Positions 37,302 to 45,898 of a DNA stretch of 64,000 nucleotides are shown in pieces. A program made the translations under genes and the position numbers. The stretch is taken from NCBI GenBank assembly GCA_021740585.1, contig JAIOZM010000005.1, positions 1-64,000 on the forward strand, given 5' to 3'. The stretch is from Bacteroidales bacterium. GTDB lineage: Bacteria; Bacteroidota; Bacteroidia; Bacteroidales; GCA-2748055. Each line of letters begins with the position of its first letter. The stretch's first letter is position 1. The notes below the pieces were generated by a model. It was not told where the DNA came from. It ran no database searches and saw only the letters and a list, made by a program, of their open reading frames with translations.

Positions 37302-40300
37302 ATGTTAAGATACAAATCTATATTGTTTCTATTTCTAATCTTATCAGCATTAAGAATACAGGTGCTGGATGCACAGCTATATATTAACGAGTTCTCAGCA
37401 TCTAATTCAAGTCTGATTCTGGATCCCGAATTTGGTGATGATGCCGATTGGGTAGAGATTTATAATGCTGGAACAAGTCCGGTGAATTTATTGAATTATT
37501 ACCTGAGCGATAACCTGAGTCAGCCCGGAAAATGGCAGATTAAGGTCGAAGCAACCATTTTTCCAAAAGATTTCATTCTTATCTGGGCCGATGGAAAGGA
37601 TACTCTCCTGCACACAAGTTACGGATTTTCAAAGCTTGGAGAGCAAATTGGTTTATACACCCCATTATTGGAAGTGGTTGATACCATTAGTTTTGGTTCC
37701 CAGAATGTGAATATTTCCTATGGGAGGAAACCCGATGGGAATACTGAATGGGGCTATTTTACAGAGCCTACCCCGGGTTCAACAAATTCGGCTAGTTCAT
37801 TCGCAGGGGTGGTCGAGGCAATTCCTGATTTCTCTGTGTCGGGTGGAATTTTCCATGGCGACCTGAGTCTCGAACTATCTTCAGTGCTGGGAGGAACAAT
37901 CAGATACACCCGCGATGGTTCAAAACCTGATATAAATTCTCTGGAATATACAAGCCCAATCTCAATAAACACAAATTCTGTAATCAGAGCCAGAGTTTTT
38001 AATCCCGATTTTATTCCGGGTGGTGTTATTACCCATTCCTATTTCATGGATGATAATTTTAAAATCCGGAACCTGCCGATTATTTCTTTAGCAACCGAAC
38101 CTGAGAATTTCTGGGATAGCGAAACCGGTATCTATGTTCAGGATTTTAAACCCGATTGGGAAGTCCCTGTAAATATTGAATTATTTGAAAATAATGGAAG
38201 CGATCGCGCGGCCTTCAACCTGGAAGCCGGAACAAAAGTGAATGGTCTGTATTCCTGGCAATTGCCACAAAAAATGCTTGGTATTTATTTTAGAAATCAA
38301 TATGGAAGCGGGAGTCTGGATTACCAATTAATTTTTGAGAAAGACAGATCGCGATATGAAAATTTTGCATTAAGAGCTTCGGGAAGCGATTGGAGTTATT
38401 CTCTTTTCAGGGATATATTGGGTCAGAATGCCATGGAACAGGGAATGGATAATGATTTTATGGCTTACCGGCCGGGAATAGTATTTGTAAACGGACAATA
38501 TATGGGTATCCATAATATCAGGGAGAAGGTAGATGAGGATTATATAGTGGGAAATCATTCAATGCTATCGGGAGAATTCGATCTGATAGAAAATGAGGAT
38601 TTTGCTGAACATGGAGATCTGATTGCTTTCAACAAATTTCTCAGCCTCCTGAGTAAAGATCTTTCCATTCAATCAAATTATGATGAGGTGGCTGCTGTAA
38701 TGGATATTGAAAATTTCACAGATTATGTAATCACCGAAATGGCTACAGGTAATACATCCATCGATCATAATGTAATGACTTGGAAACCTAAATCTTATGG
38801 AAAATGGAAATGGGTATTAATGGATCTGGATCGGGGCTTCTTCAATCCTTCCTCTAATCTGATCGATTTTTACCTTCGGCAGGGAAGTCTGCCATTCAAA
38901 GAATTAATGCAAAATGATGGCTATAAATCCTATTTTGGTCAGCGTCTTGCCGATCGGCTAATTACAACATTCAATCCGGCTCAGATGAACGATTTGATTG
39001 ATAAACATAAAAAAGATATTGAAGTTGAAATTCCATATCATATTGATCGTTGGCTGGGTACTACATCCTCCTATGGAAATGCCATTCCATCTGTTGATTA
39101 TTGGAATAGTCAGGTTGAAAGACTCAGAACTTTTGTTAATCAAAGGCCGGGTTTTTTAATAAATGATTTGCAGAATTATGGTTTTAACCCCGGAGCCACA
39201 CTTTCGGTTTATTTGAGCCCAGAAAATGCTGGAAGTATCTCTCTCAATGGCATTCAGGTTTCCGGTGAGTATATCAATTCTCAATACCCAATCGGTCTGG
39301 ATCTTAGCTTTGTGGCTGATAATAAACCCGGATATAATTTTGTTGGCTGGAAAAGTGCCATCACGAAAAGTATTATTCCCAAGGGGAGTTCGTGGAAATT
39401 CCTTGATGATGGAACCGATCAGGGAAAGAATTGGACCGCTTCCAATTTTGATGATATTTTGTGGAAGGAGGGAGTTGCTGAGTTGGGTTATGGGGATGGT
39501 GACGAAGCCACTTTATTAGATTATGGCGGGGATGTAAGTAACAAACATATTTGTTATTATTTTAGAAAATCTTTTGTCCTCACAGCATCTGATATGCTGG
39601 CTTATCGATTCATTTTAAAAGTTTTACACGATGATGGAATTGTTGTCTATGTAAACGGATCGGAAGTTTTACGTTCAAATATGCCCTCCGGAAGCATCGA
39701 TTATTTAAGCACAGCAACAAGTTCTGTTGATGGAATTGCTGAGTCGGAATTTTCGCAATACCTGTTAGAATCCGATTTTTTTAATGAAGGGGAGAATATT
39801 CTGGCAGTTGAGGTTCATCAAAGGGCTGCAAATAGCAGTGATGTAAGTTTCAATCTTGAGTTATTGGGTCAGATGGGAGGAAGCTCCGAATACCTGTCTG
39901 CTAATAATATTTTGAACTTTCAGATGACAGAAGCAACAAACCTTATTGCAGCTTACGAACCATCCGGGGTATGTATTATTCCTGACACAATTAGAACAGA
40001 TTTTGTTTTGAATGCCAATTGTTCCCCCTGGTATGCCCGTGGAGATGTAGTAGTTTTAGCAGGTGCAAAACTTAGCATAGAGCCCGGTGTGGAGGTTCTG
40101 ATGCCGGAGGAGGCAAGCATTTTTGTGCATGGGAGTATTCTGGCTCAGGGTACAGAGAGCCATCCTATAAATTTCAGTCTGAATCCCGACTATGCAGGGA
40201 GCAATTGGGGAGCAATTTGCTTTATAAACAGTTCAGATACTTCCTCACTAGCGTATATAAATATGGAAGACGCTTCTCATGGGCCGGAATTATACAATGC

Positions 40301-41804
40301 AGTGGCTGCAATTTCGGCTTTTAATGCTAAGCTTACACTCGATCATATAATAATCGAGAAAGTGGCAGGGAATCCTGTTACAGCCAGATATTCTGATCTT
40401 GTAATCACGAACAGTAAATTTCATTCTGAAATTACAGGCGATTTGGTAAATATGAAATACGGCACGGGCAGGATTGAAAATTGCTTCTTTGAAGGCAATC
40501 AAATGCAGGATACGGATGCAATTGACTATGATGGAATTGAGAATGGAGTAATAAGGAATTGTATTATACAAAATTTTTTCGGTATAAACAGCGACGGGAT
40601 TGATATCGGTGAGGCAGCAAAAAATGTCATCATAGAAAATAATTTTATTTATAATATTACGGATAAAGGAATATCGCTGGGACAGAAATCAACGGCTTTT
40701 GTTCAGAATAATATTTTCATGAATAGCAATCTTGGACTGGGTGTGAAAGATTCAAGTCATGTAATGGTAAATAAATGTACCTTCTACAATGTAGGTACTC
40801 CCATAGCATGTTTTGAGAAGAATAAAGGAAGTGCCGGAGGAAATGCAGTTGTCCTTAATAGTATTTTATCCAATTCCGGTATTGCTACCTACTCATCAGA
40901 CAAGAGATCAACATTACGTATTGCCTATAGCATCTCCGATAATGACACCCTCTTTGAAGGCAATAATAATCTGTACGGTGATCCACTGTTTACCAATCCT
41001 ACCTACTTCGATTTTAATGTCAAAGCAAATTCTCCTTGTAAAGGTTTAGGAGAATATTTGGGTGAATCGACAGATATTGGAGCGGTTCTCGAAGCTTACA
41101 ATGGTGATCCTCCGGTAATGATTACCGGGATTTATTATTTCACAGCTTCAATCTTCGACCAATCAGAGTTTATTACTCTTTTTAATCCGTCTTATTCTCC
41201 GGTTGATCTTTCAGGTTACATTATTCAGGATGCAATCGATTATACCTTTCCCGATGGTGAAGAATTAGGATCCTTAAAAACAATGTATATTGCAAAAAGT
41301 ATTAATTCGGCTACTTTTAATTTTGAACCGATAAATATTTTTCAGTGGGCGGCAGGTAATCTGGCGAATGAAGGGGAGGTGATAGTTCTTCGTGACAGGA
41401 ATGGCATTATTATAGATAAGGTTGAATACAATACACAGCTTCCATGGCCAATTCTTCACGATACTGGAAGCATAATCGTTCTCATCGATTATAATCTTGA
41501 CAATCATTTTGGCAAAAACTGGAGCGTAAAAAGTACGAAAGAGCTTTCTGTTTTAAAAACTAAAAACAATCAATTTTCATTGAAGATTTATCCTAATCCT
41601 GCCAATGAAATTGTAAATGTTAATATTGGGAATCCTTCTGCTGAAATGGTTTATCTGATGGATATGTCAGGAAGTCTGTTATGGTCGGGAAAAACAACTA
41701 GTGAAGGCGAAGCAAGGATTGATGTTAGCAGTTTACAGAATGGCATGTATATTATTAAGGCCGGATATAAAACAGGCAGGCTTATTGTTCAGGGTGTAGA
41801 TTGA
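37302..41804 (+). CDS. T9SS-secreted mosaic protein: lamin-tail, CotH kinase, beta-helix
   Basis: A 1500-residue exported protein. A signal peptide is followed by an LTD (lamin-tail) domain (about residues 25-165), a chitobiase/beta-hexosaminidase C-terminal-like domain (about 185-245) and a CotH-kinase domain (about 255-600, with NFALRASGSDWSYSLFRD, GIHNIREKVDEDYI and MDLDRGFF). Then come an InlB-like repeat, a galactose-binding-like sandwich (about 690-865), a right-handed parallel beta-helix (about 915-1280), a second LTD (about 1290-1400) and a T9SS domain (IYPNPANEIVNV). CotH proteins are Fam20C-like protein kinases in spore coats. A surface kinase or structural role is possible. Confidence 0.85.
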   Translation: MLRYKSILFLFLILSALRIQVLDAQLYINEFSASNSSLILDPEFGDDADWVEIYNAGTSPVNLLNYYLSDNLSQPGKWQIKVEATIFPKDFILIWADGKDTLLHTSYGFSKLGEQIGLYTPLLEVVDTISFGSQNVNISYGRKPDGNTEWGYFTEPTPGSTNSASSFAGVVEAIPDFSVSGGIFHGDLSLELSSVLGGTIRYTRDGSKPDINSLEYTSPISINTNSVIRARVFNPDFIPGGVITHSYFMDDNFKIRNLPIISLATEPENFWDSETGIYVQDFKPDWEVPVNIELFENNGSDRAAFNLEAGTKVNGLYSWQLPQKMLGIYFRNQYGSGSLDYQLIFEKDRSRYENFALRASGSDWSYSLFRDILGQNAMEQGMDNDFMAYRPGIVFVNGQYMGIHNIREKVDEDYIVGNHSMLSGEFDLIENEDFAEHGDLIAFNKFLSLLSKDLSIQSNYDEVAAVMDIENFTDYVITEMATGNTSIDHNVMTWKPKSYGKWKWVLMDLDRGFFNPSSNLIDFYLRQGSLPFKELMQNDGYKSYFGQRLADRLITTFNPAQMNDLIDKHKKDIEVEIPYHIDRWLGTTSSYGNAIPSVDYWNSQVERLRTFVNQRPGFLINDLQNYGFNPGATLSVYLSPENAGSISLNGIQVSGEYINSQYPIGLDLSFVADNKPGYNFVGWKSAITKSIIPKGSSWKFLDDGTDQGKNWTASNFDDILWKEGVAELGYGDGDEATLLDYGGDVSNKHICYYFRKSFVLTASDMLAYRFILKVLHDDGIVVYVNGSEVLRSNMPSGSIDYLSTATSSVDGIAESEFSQYLLESDFFNEGENILAVEVHQRAANSSDVSFNLELLGQMGGSSEYLSANNILNFQMTEATNLIAAYEPSGVCIIPDTIRTDFVLNANCSPWYARGDVVVLAGAKLSIEPGVEVLMPEEASIFVHGSILAQGTESHPINFSLNPDYAGSNWGAICFINSSDTSSLAYINMEDASHGPELYNAVAAISAFNAKLTLDHIIIEKVAGNPVTARYSDLVITNSKFHSEITGDLVNMKYGTGRIENCFFEGNQMQDTDAIDYDGIENGVIRNCIIQNFFGINSDGIDIGEAAKNVIIENNFIYNITDKGISLGQKSTAFVQNNIFMNSNLGLGVKDSSHVMVNKCTFYNVGTPIACFEKNKGSAGGNAVVLNSILSNSGIATYSSDKRSTLRIAYSISDNDTLFEGNNNLYGDPLFTNPTYFDFNVKANSPCKGLGEYLGESTDIGAVLEAYNGDPPVMITGIYYFTASIFDQSEFITLFNPSYSPVDLSGYIIQDAIDYTFPDGEELGSLKTMYIAKSINSATFNFEPINIFQWAAGNLANEGEVIVLRDRNGIIIDKVEYNTQLPWPILHDTGSIIVLIDYNLDNHFGKNWSVKSTKELSVLKTKNNQFSLKIYPNPANEIVNVNIGNPSAEMVYLMDMSGSLLWSGKTTSEGEARIDVSSLQNGMYIIKAGYKTGRLIVQGVD

Positions 41805-41816
41805 ATAGAATAAAAA

Positions 41817-41840
41817 AACCCGGGATCAATGTCCCGGGTT
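41817..41840 (-). terminator. Intrinsic terminator of the DUF-less lipoprotein gene
   Basis: A perfect 9-bp stem (aacccggga / tcccgggtt) with a 6-nt loop. On the minus strand it is followed by a run of seven T (41818-41812, partly in the stem), as in a rho-independent terminator for the gene ending at 41890. On the plus strand it follows the CotH gene stop by 12 bp and may act weakly both ways. Confidence 0.8.
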
Positions 41841-41889
41841 GGTTGGAAAGAGGACTTTCCTATTAAATCCTAATCTGAGATTTTCAGTT

Positions 41890-42729
41890 TTAATTGCGAT
41901 GTCCGAGGGTGATTTCGGTAGTTAAATCATCAATGGTCACTTCTGCAACATTATCGCAAGTGCCTTCGCCATAGTTAATATAAATAGACGAACCTCCATC
42001 AATGTCAATGGTAACAATTCCTGAAACCGGAAACATACTGCATCTCATATAATGCAATTCCTCAGTTATACTAGCGGTAAAAGCCTTTCCTTCAAAATTA
42101 ACACCACTTGCACCACCGGCAACCATGTATTCGTCATCTGCTGCAATAAATGTTTCATATCCATTAATCATTTCAACATTACGATTGCTTTCCCAGGTCA
42201 TGGTTGCAGTGTCGCCTTGTGAATAGCTTGCGTTTACACAACTTCTTTCGAATGTAAGATTTTGCATATCATTGAGACCAGTGTTTAAAATGGTTCTGGT
42301 TCCTTCCAGTTTATTCCCGTTTATTGTAAAGTCCTCGTATGTGATGGTTCTTGAAGAGCCCTCATTTTTCCAATAGCCGGTAAGGAGAACATTTACAGCG
42401 CCTAATTTTGTATTACCAAAGAAATCTACACAATCTTCATTAGTATAGCTAAACGTCCATGATCGTGGCCAGAATTCAGCAGTTCCATTATCATGTACGG
42501 TAACTTCAAAACAAGGCACATAATCTAAAGCTGCGGCTGATTTTAATCCATCATCTGCAGTGGCATCATCAATTTCTGCCAGATCCATTATTCCCAGAAT
42601 GGAAGTGTAATCGGAGGCAGTTGTAATATTGTTGTTTGTTTTCTCAACATTGTCCTGATCACAAGAAGTAAATGAGAAGCTTATCGCAAATATCCCAAGG
42701 ATAAATAAAGAAATTTTTGAATTTTTCAT
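41890..42729 (-). CDS. Hypothetical lipoprotein
   Basis: 279 residues from the ATG at 42729 (MKNSKISLFI), which precedes a lipoprotein signal with lipobox SFTSC; the longest frame adds 15 residues. The mature part is beta-rich with several spaced cysteines (YVPCFEV, NEDCVDFF, ERSCVNA, GTCDNVAE) and repeated extended strands, suggesting an envelope beta-sandwich. I do not recognise the family and assign no function. It ends at a strong terminator shared with the CotH gene. Confidence 0.72.
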   Translation of the reverse strand: MKNSKISLFILGIFAISFSFTSCDQDNVEKTNNNITTASDYTSILGIMDLAEIDDATADDGLKSAAALDYVPCFEVTVHDNGTAEFWPRSWTFSYTNEDCVDFFGNTKLGAVNVLLTGYWKNEGSSRTITYEDFTINGNKLEGTRTILNTGLNDMQNLTFERSCVNASYSQGDTATMTWESNRNVEMINGYETFIAADDEYMVAGGASGVNFEGKAFTASITEELHYMRCSMFPVSGIVTIDIDGGSSIYINYGEGTCDNVAEVTIDDLTTEITLGHRN

Positions 42730-43031
42730 AATTGTAAAAGTTAAGTTATTACTACATCTTTTTAGGGTAAGCAAATTTCACCCTTCTTCATTTTTATACA
42801 TGCAAAGATGTAGCTTCTTATCTGTGTTCTGTTACAGAATTTTTACAAAGAATTATATAATTTAGTAGTTCGACTAATTTCGACTTCGCTCAATACTCCG
42901 CGCTCAATACCCCCCACTCAATTTGCGCCCCAAGCGTATTCCTCTGCGTCCTAAGCGGTTAAATTTTCTAATTCAATTTGAAATATCATCTCTCATTTCT
43001 TTACTAATTGCTCACCGCTCACCACTCCTCC
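42730..43031. other. Intergenic region with dispersed-repeat-like sequence
   Basis: About 300 bp between two minus-strand genes. The part at about 42920-42965 (gcgtattcctctgcgtccta) looks like a fragment of the 'ctctgcgtcc' intergenic repeats frequent in this phylum, and the DNA around it is C-rich and irregular. No ORF or promoter is evident. Confidence 0.4.
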
Positions 43032-43952
43032 CTACTTCAATCCCGCTATTACTTCCTTATAAAATTTCTCAACTTTCACAATTGGATCGCCTGCACCCAA
43101 AGTCTCTATGGGCAAGTAGCCTTTATAGTCAGAATTGGCAATAATATCCTTAATCTTATTTAGATCAACGGGCGTTTCAACCTGATTGATAAATACATTT
43201 TCTTTAAGTTGCCAGTTGATTGCATATTTTATTGTTTGAGCAATTTCAATATATGGATCGGCAGTTCGGTAACATCCGATATCAAGCATTAGTCCAACCC
43301 ACTCATGATTTATCAGTTCCAATAAGCTACTTACTTCTTTCGCAGTTTTTAGAAAGTCGTTATGATTCTGAACCTCAATCATTACCCCATGGGCTTTCCC
43401 GAATTCAGCACACTCAATAATATCTTCAGCCACCCATTTGGCGACCTCGTCCCAGGAGTAATTCTCAGGAATAGCTTTTCCTGTAAATATCCTTATGGCA
43501 GGAGCGCCTAATTTTTCAGCTACAATGATCCAGTTTTTGACCAGCTCTTTTTCTTTCTTACGTTGCTCAGGATCGGCATAGCAGAAGTCATTTTTTACTC
43601 CGGTACCGCAAATATCCAGACCCAGTTCAAAGGCTCTTTTTTTAATGCTATAAATGTATTCATCGCTTGGCGGGGCAGGGTATCCCGGGAAATAATATCC
43701 GGTTAGATCTGCCGCTTCAATTCCCAACTCTGAACAAAAACTCAGCACATCAAAAAGATCCATACTTCCGTCTTTAAGAGGATTATTGAAAGAATAGGCA
43801 TTCAGCGCAATTTTATTTCGGAGTCCGGGATTGGCTTGTTCCTCATTTGCATTTTGTTCTGCTGTGTTGCACGACTGAGTCAAAGCAACAAAGATTAATC
43901 CGAGTAGCATAGTTAAACTTGCGAAATTTCGACGATGATTTTTTGATTTCAT
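43032..43952 (-). CDS. Xylose-isomerase-like TIM-barrel lipoprotein (sugar phosphate isomerase/epimerase family)
   Basis: A 306-residue lipoprotein with lipobox LTQSC (Cys at about residue 28). The rest is an AP-endonuclease-2/xylose-isomerase-like TIM barrel with metal-ligand candidates in MIEVQNHND, LMLDIGCYR, KENVFI and the late Glu in LPIETLG. Cytosolic relatives isomerise or epimerise sugars; exported lipoprotein forms are common in Bacteroidota next to DUF1080 and dehydrogenase genes of keto-sugar metabolism. Its ATG is 24 bp after the stop of the upstream YiaK-like gene, so the two form a probable operon. Confidence 0.83.
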   Translation of the reverse strand: MKSKNHRRNFASLTMLLGLIFVALTQSCNTAEQNANEEQANPGLRNKIALNAYSFNNPLKDGSMDLFDVLSFCSELGIEAADLTGYYFPGYPAPPSDEYIYSIKKRAFELGLDICGTGVKNDFCYADPEQRKKEKELVKNWIIVAEKLGAPAIRIFTGKAIPENYSWDEVAKWVAEDIIECAEFGKAHGVMIEVQNHNDFLKTAKEVSSLLELINHEWVGLMLDIGCYRTADPYIEIAQTIKYAINWQLKENVFINQVETPVDLNKIKDIIANSDYKGYLPIETLGAGDPIVKVEKFYKEVIAGLK

Positions 43953-43976
43953 ACTATTCTGTTTTAGAGGGTAATT

Positions 43977-44960
43977 TTATAATGAATTTATTTTCTGTAT
44001 CAGATTTTCCGGGATATCAATCCCGTTTTTTAAATTTTCCATTCTGTTTTTCATAACTCTTTTCCCGGGATAGCCAACCTCAGCATTGTTAAATTGAATA
44101 AATTCGAGGGTTTCATTAATCAGGGTTTCCCTGGCTTCTTCACTAAAAAACTTTTCGATATTTATTGCAATGAAAACCTGCGATAAGCTGGTTTCGATAT
44201 CTTTTTCACCGATTTGTTTTGAGGTCTTACCTCCTGAAAGAATGGCGGCAGCGAGATCGAGCACGATAGCCATGGCGCTGCCTTTCCACAAACCGGTGGG
44301 TAAAATTCTTTGAGACTCCAGAATTTCTGCAGGGTTCTTTGTAAGTTCACCTTTGCTGTTATATCCACCAAAATCGGAAAGATCTTTTCCCATCCTCGTC
44401 ATCCACTCCAGCTTCCCATAGGCAAACTGACTCATGGCCATATCGAGCACAATGGGGCCATTCTTATGAGGAATGGCAAACACGAAAGGATTATTACCAA
44501 TATTAGAAATTTCTCCTCCCCAGGCGGGCATATTTGGAATGGTATTCGTCCATCCGATTAACATAAATCCTTTTTCCGCAACTTTTCGGCCGTAGGTTCC
44601 GGCCCGCATCCAGTGATTTGTGTTTTGGAGTCCTACTAGCCCGATCCCATTTTCCATGGCGAGCTCAACTGCTCTGTTGCTGGCATGAAGGGCGTTTAAA
44701 ATTCCCGGTCCCAGATTCCCGTTCCACTGTTCAAAGGCACCAAATGCATTAACTAAGGAAGGTTTTTCAGAAATTTTGACGATGGTTTTTTTTACAAAGT
44801 CAATAAATAAAGGAAAGCGATTTATGCCATGGGAAAAAACTCCGTCGAAGGTACTTTCTGTGAAGATTTCAGAAATTATATCGGAATCGATGGAAGAAAA
44901 GCCATATTTAATGAGCTTTCCATTTAGTAATTCTTTTAATTGGGAGTACAATAATTTCAT
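43977..44960 (-). CDS. YiaK/YlbC-type NAD(P)-dependent dehydrogenase (malate/L-lactate dehydrogenase fold)
   Basis: 327 residues from the ATG at 44960 (MKLLYSQLKE). It belongs to the Ldh2/YiaK superfamily: the substrate-binding segment with FSHGINRFPLFI, the GLVGLQNTNHWMRAGTYG active-site region with catalytic His, NIGNNPFVFAIPH, and the PTGLWKGSAMAIVLDL stretch. Members reduce 2,3-diketo-L-gulonate, ureidoglycolate, sulfolactate or malate. With the downstream isomerase-like gene it may serve a sugar-acid route, but the substrate cannot be fixed. Confidence 0.86.
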   Translation of the reverse strand: MKLLYSQLKELLNGKLIKYGFSSIDSDIISEIFTESTFDGVFSHGINRFPLFIDFVKKTIVKISEKPSLVNAFGAFEQWNGNLGPGILNALHASNRAVELAMENGIGLVGLQNTNHWMRAGTYGRKVAEKGFMLIGWTNTIPNMPAWGGEISNIGNNPFVFAIPHKNGPIVLDMAMSQFAYGKLEWMTRMGKDLSDFGGYNSKGELTKNPAEILESQRILPTGLWKGSAMAIVLDLAAAILSGGKTSKQIGEKDIETSLSQVFIAINIEKFFSEEARETLINETLEFIQFNNAEVGYPGKRVMKNRMENLKNGIDIPENLIQKINSL

Positions 44961-45038
44961 AACGGAAGCAAGATACAAAAAAGCTGGGTTTGCCTTTAGC
45001 GATTTTATTATAATTATTTTGTTTTGGGATTTTAGAAA

Positions 45039-45122
45039 AATACCACGAAGGCACGGATTACATGGAGAAACACGGATAAAAATCTCTGTGGCACTCTTTG
45101 TAATCCGTGCCTCCGTGGTATT
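45039..45122. repeat. 23-bp inverted repeat with 38-nt loop
   Basis: The left arm at 45039-45061 (begins aataccacgaaggcacgg) and the right arm at 45100-45122 (ends gcctccgtggtatt) are complementary at 22 of 23 positions, the exception being a possible wobble. The 'accacgaaggcacggatta' motif belongs to a dispersed intergenic repeat type often seen in Bacteroidota. It lies between the YdeI-like stop and the dehydrogenase start. Confidence 0.7.
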
Positions 45123-45151
45123 CTTTATAAAGGCAGGATAGTGTACTAGCG

Positions 45152-45715
45152 CTAAAACCCCGGTTTAACATTCCCCTGCGCAAATCCCACCACCTTTTCT
45201 ATCCTGTTATCCCTTGTAGTCTTTTGTTTTGCCCGGTTAATCCAATTTATATATCTATTTCTTATGGAAATTGAGTAATTGAAAAAATTAGTACAAGCAG
45301 TTTTATCCCTATTAAGAGCCTGAAGCAATTCGTCAGGCACTGCTTCCTCTTTTTTTGAGCTGTAAGCCATTTGCCACGTTCCCGATTTTTTTCCTTCCTC
45401 CACTTTCTCTAAGCCTGCCTTTTTCATCCGGCCTTCCCCGATCATTTTCTCTACTCTTTTAACGTTCAGAAGAGACCATACACTATTTTTCTTCCTGGGA
45501 GTATATTTTTGTCTGTAGATGTTTTCATCCACCCGATTAATTTTGGAATCAATCCAACCAAAACACAAGGCTTCTTCAACGGCTTCATCGTATGTAACCG
45601 AGGCTTTCCCACTGTTCTTTTTGTAATAACCGAGCCAGATTTCTGTTGCAGTTTTGTGATTTATCTCAAGCCAGGCTCGCCATTCTTCCCGGTCTATGAA
45701 AAGTTGAAAGTCCAT
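45152..45715 (-). CDS. YdeI/OmpD-associated family protein
   Basis: 187 residues from the ATG at 45715 (MDFQLFIDREEW). This start is supported by the partial second copy near 60.5 kb, which begins at the same codon. It has the family hallmarks EIWLGYYKKNSG, YDEAVEEALCFGWIDS, YTPRKKNSVWS and a Lys/Glu-rich C-terminal helix (EEAVPDELLQAL). Function is not established; relatives are small cytosolic proteins linked to stress or polymyxin resistance. It is divergent from the HTCS regulator. Confidence 0.85.
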   Translation of the reverse strand: MDFQLFIDREEWRAWLEINHKTATEIWLGYYKKNSGKASVTYDEAVEEALCFGWIDSKINRVDENIYRQKYTPRKKNSVWSLLNVKRVEKMIGEGRMKKAGLEKVEEGKKSGTWQMAYSSKKEEAVPDELLQALNRDKTACTNFFNYSISIRNRYINWINRAKQKTTRDNRIEKVVGFAQGNVKPGF

Positions 45716-45849
45716 TGCTGTTATTTTTATTGCAAGATACAAAAAAGGGGCAAAGTTGGATTTCAACAGCATATTTTCTGTTATAATTGGGAATGTCATT
45801 TACAGTGGTTCATGGTTTTTTTTGCTCAGAAGTTTTCAAAATAACATCT

Positions 45850-45881
45850 ATTGACTTGTATTTCAGTATTTTGTATATTTG
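45850..45881 (+). promoter_or_regulatory. Candidate sigma-ABfr promoter of the HTCS gene
   Basis: A -7 element tatatttg (45874-45881) matches TAnnTTTG exactly, and attg at 45850-45853 lies 20 bp upstream as a -33 element. The predicted leader before the ATG at 45899 or 45905 is only 10-20 bases. Confidence 0.5.
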
Positions 45882-45898
45882 ATATAGAATATTGAAAA

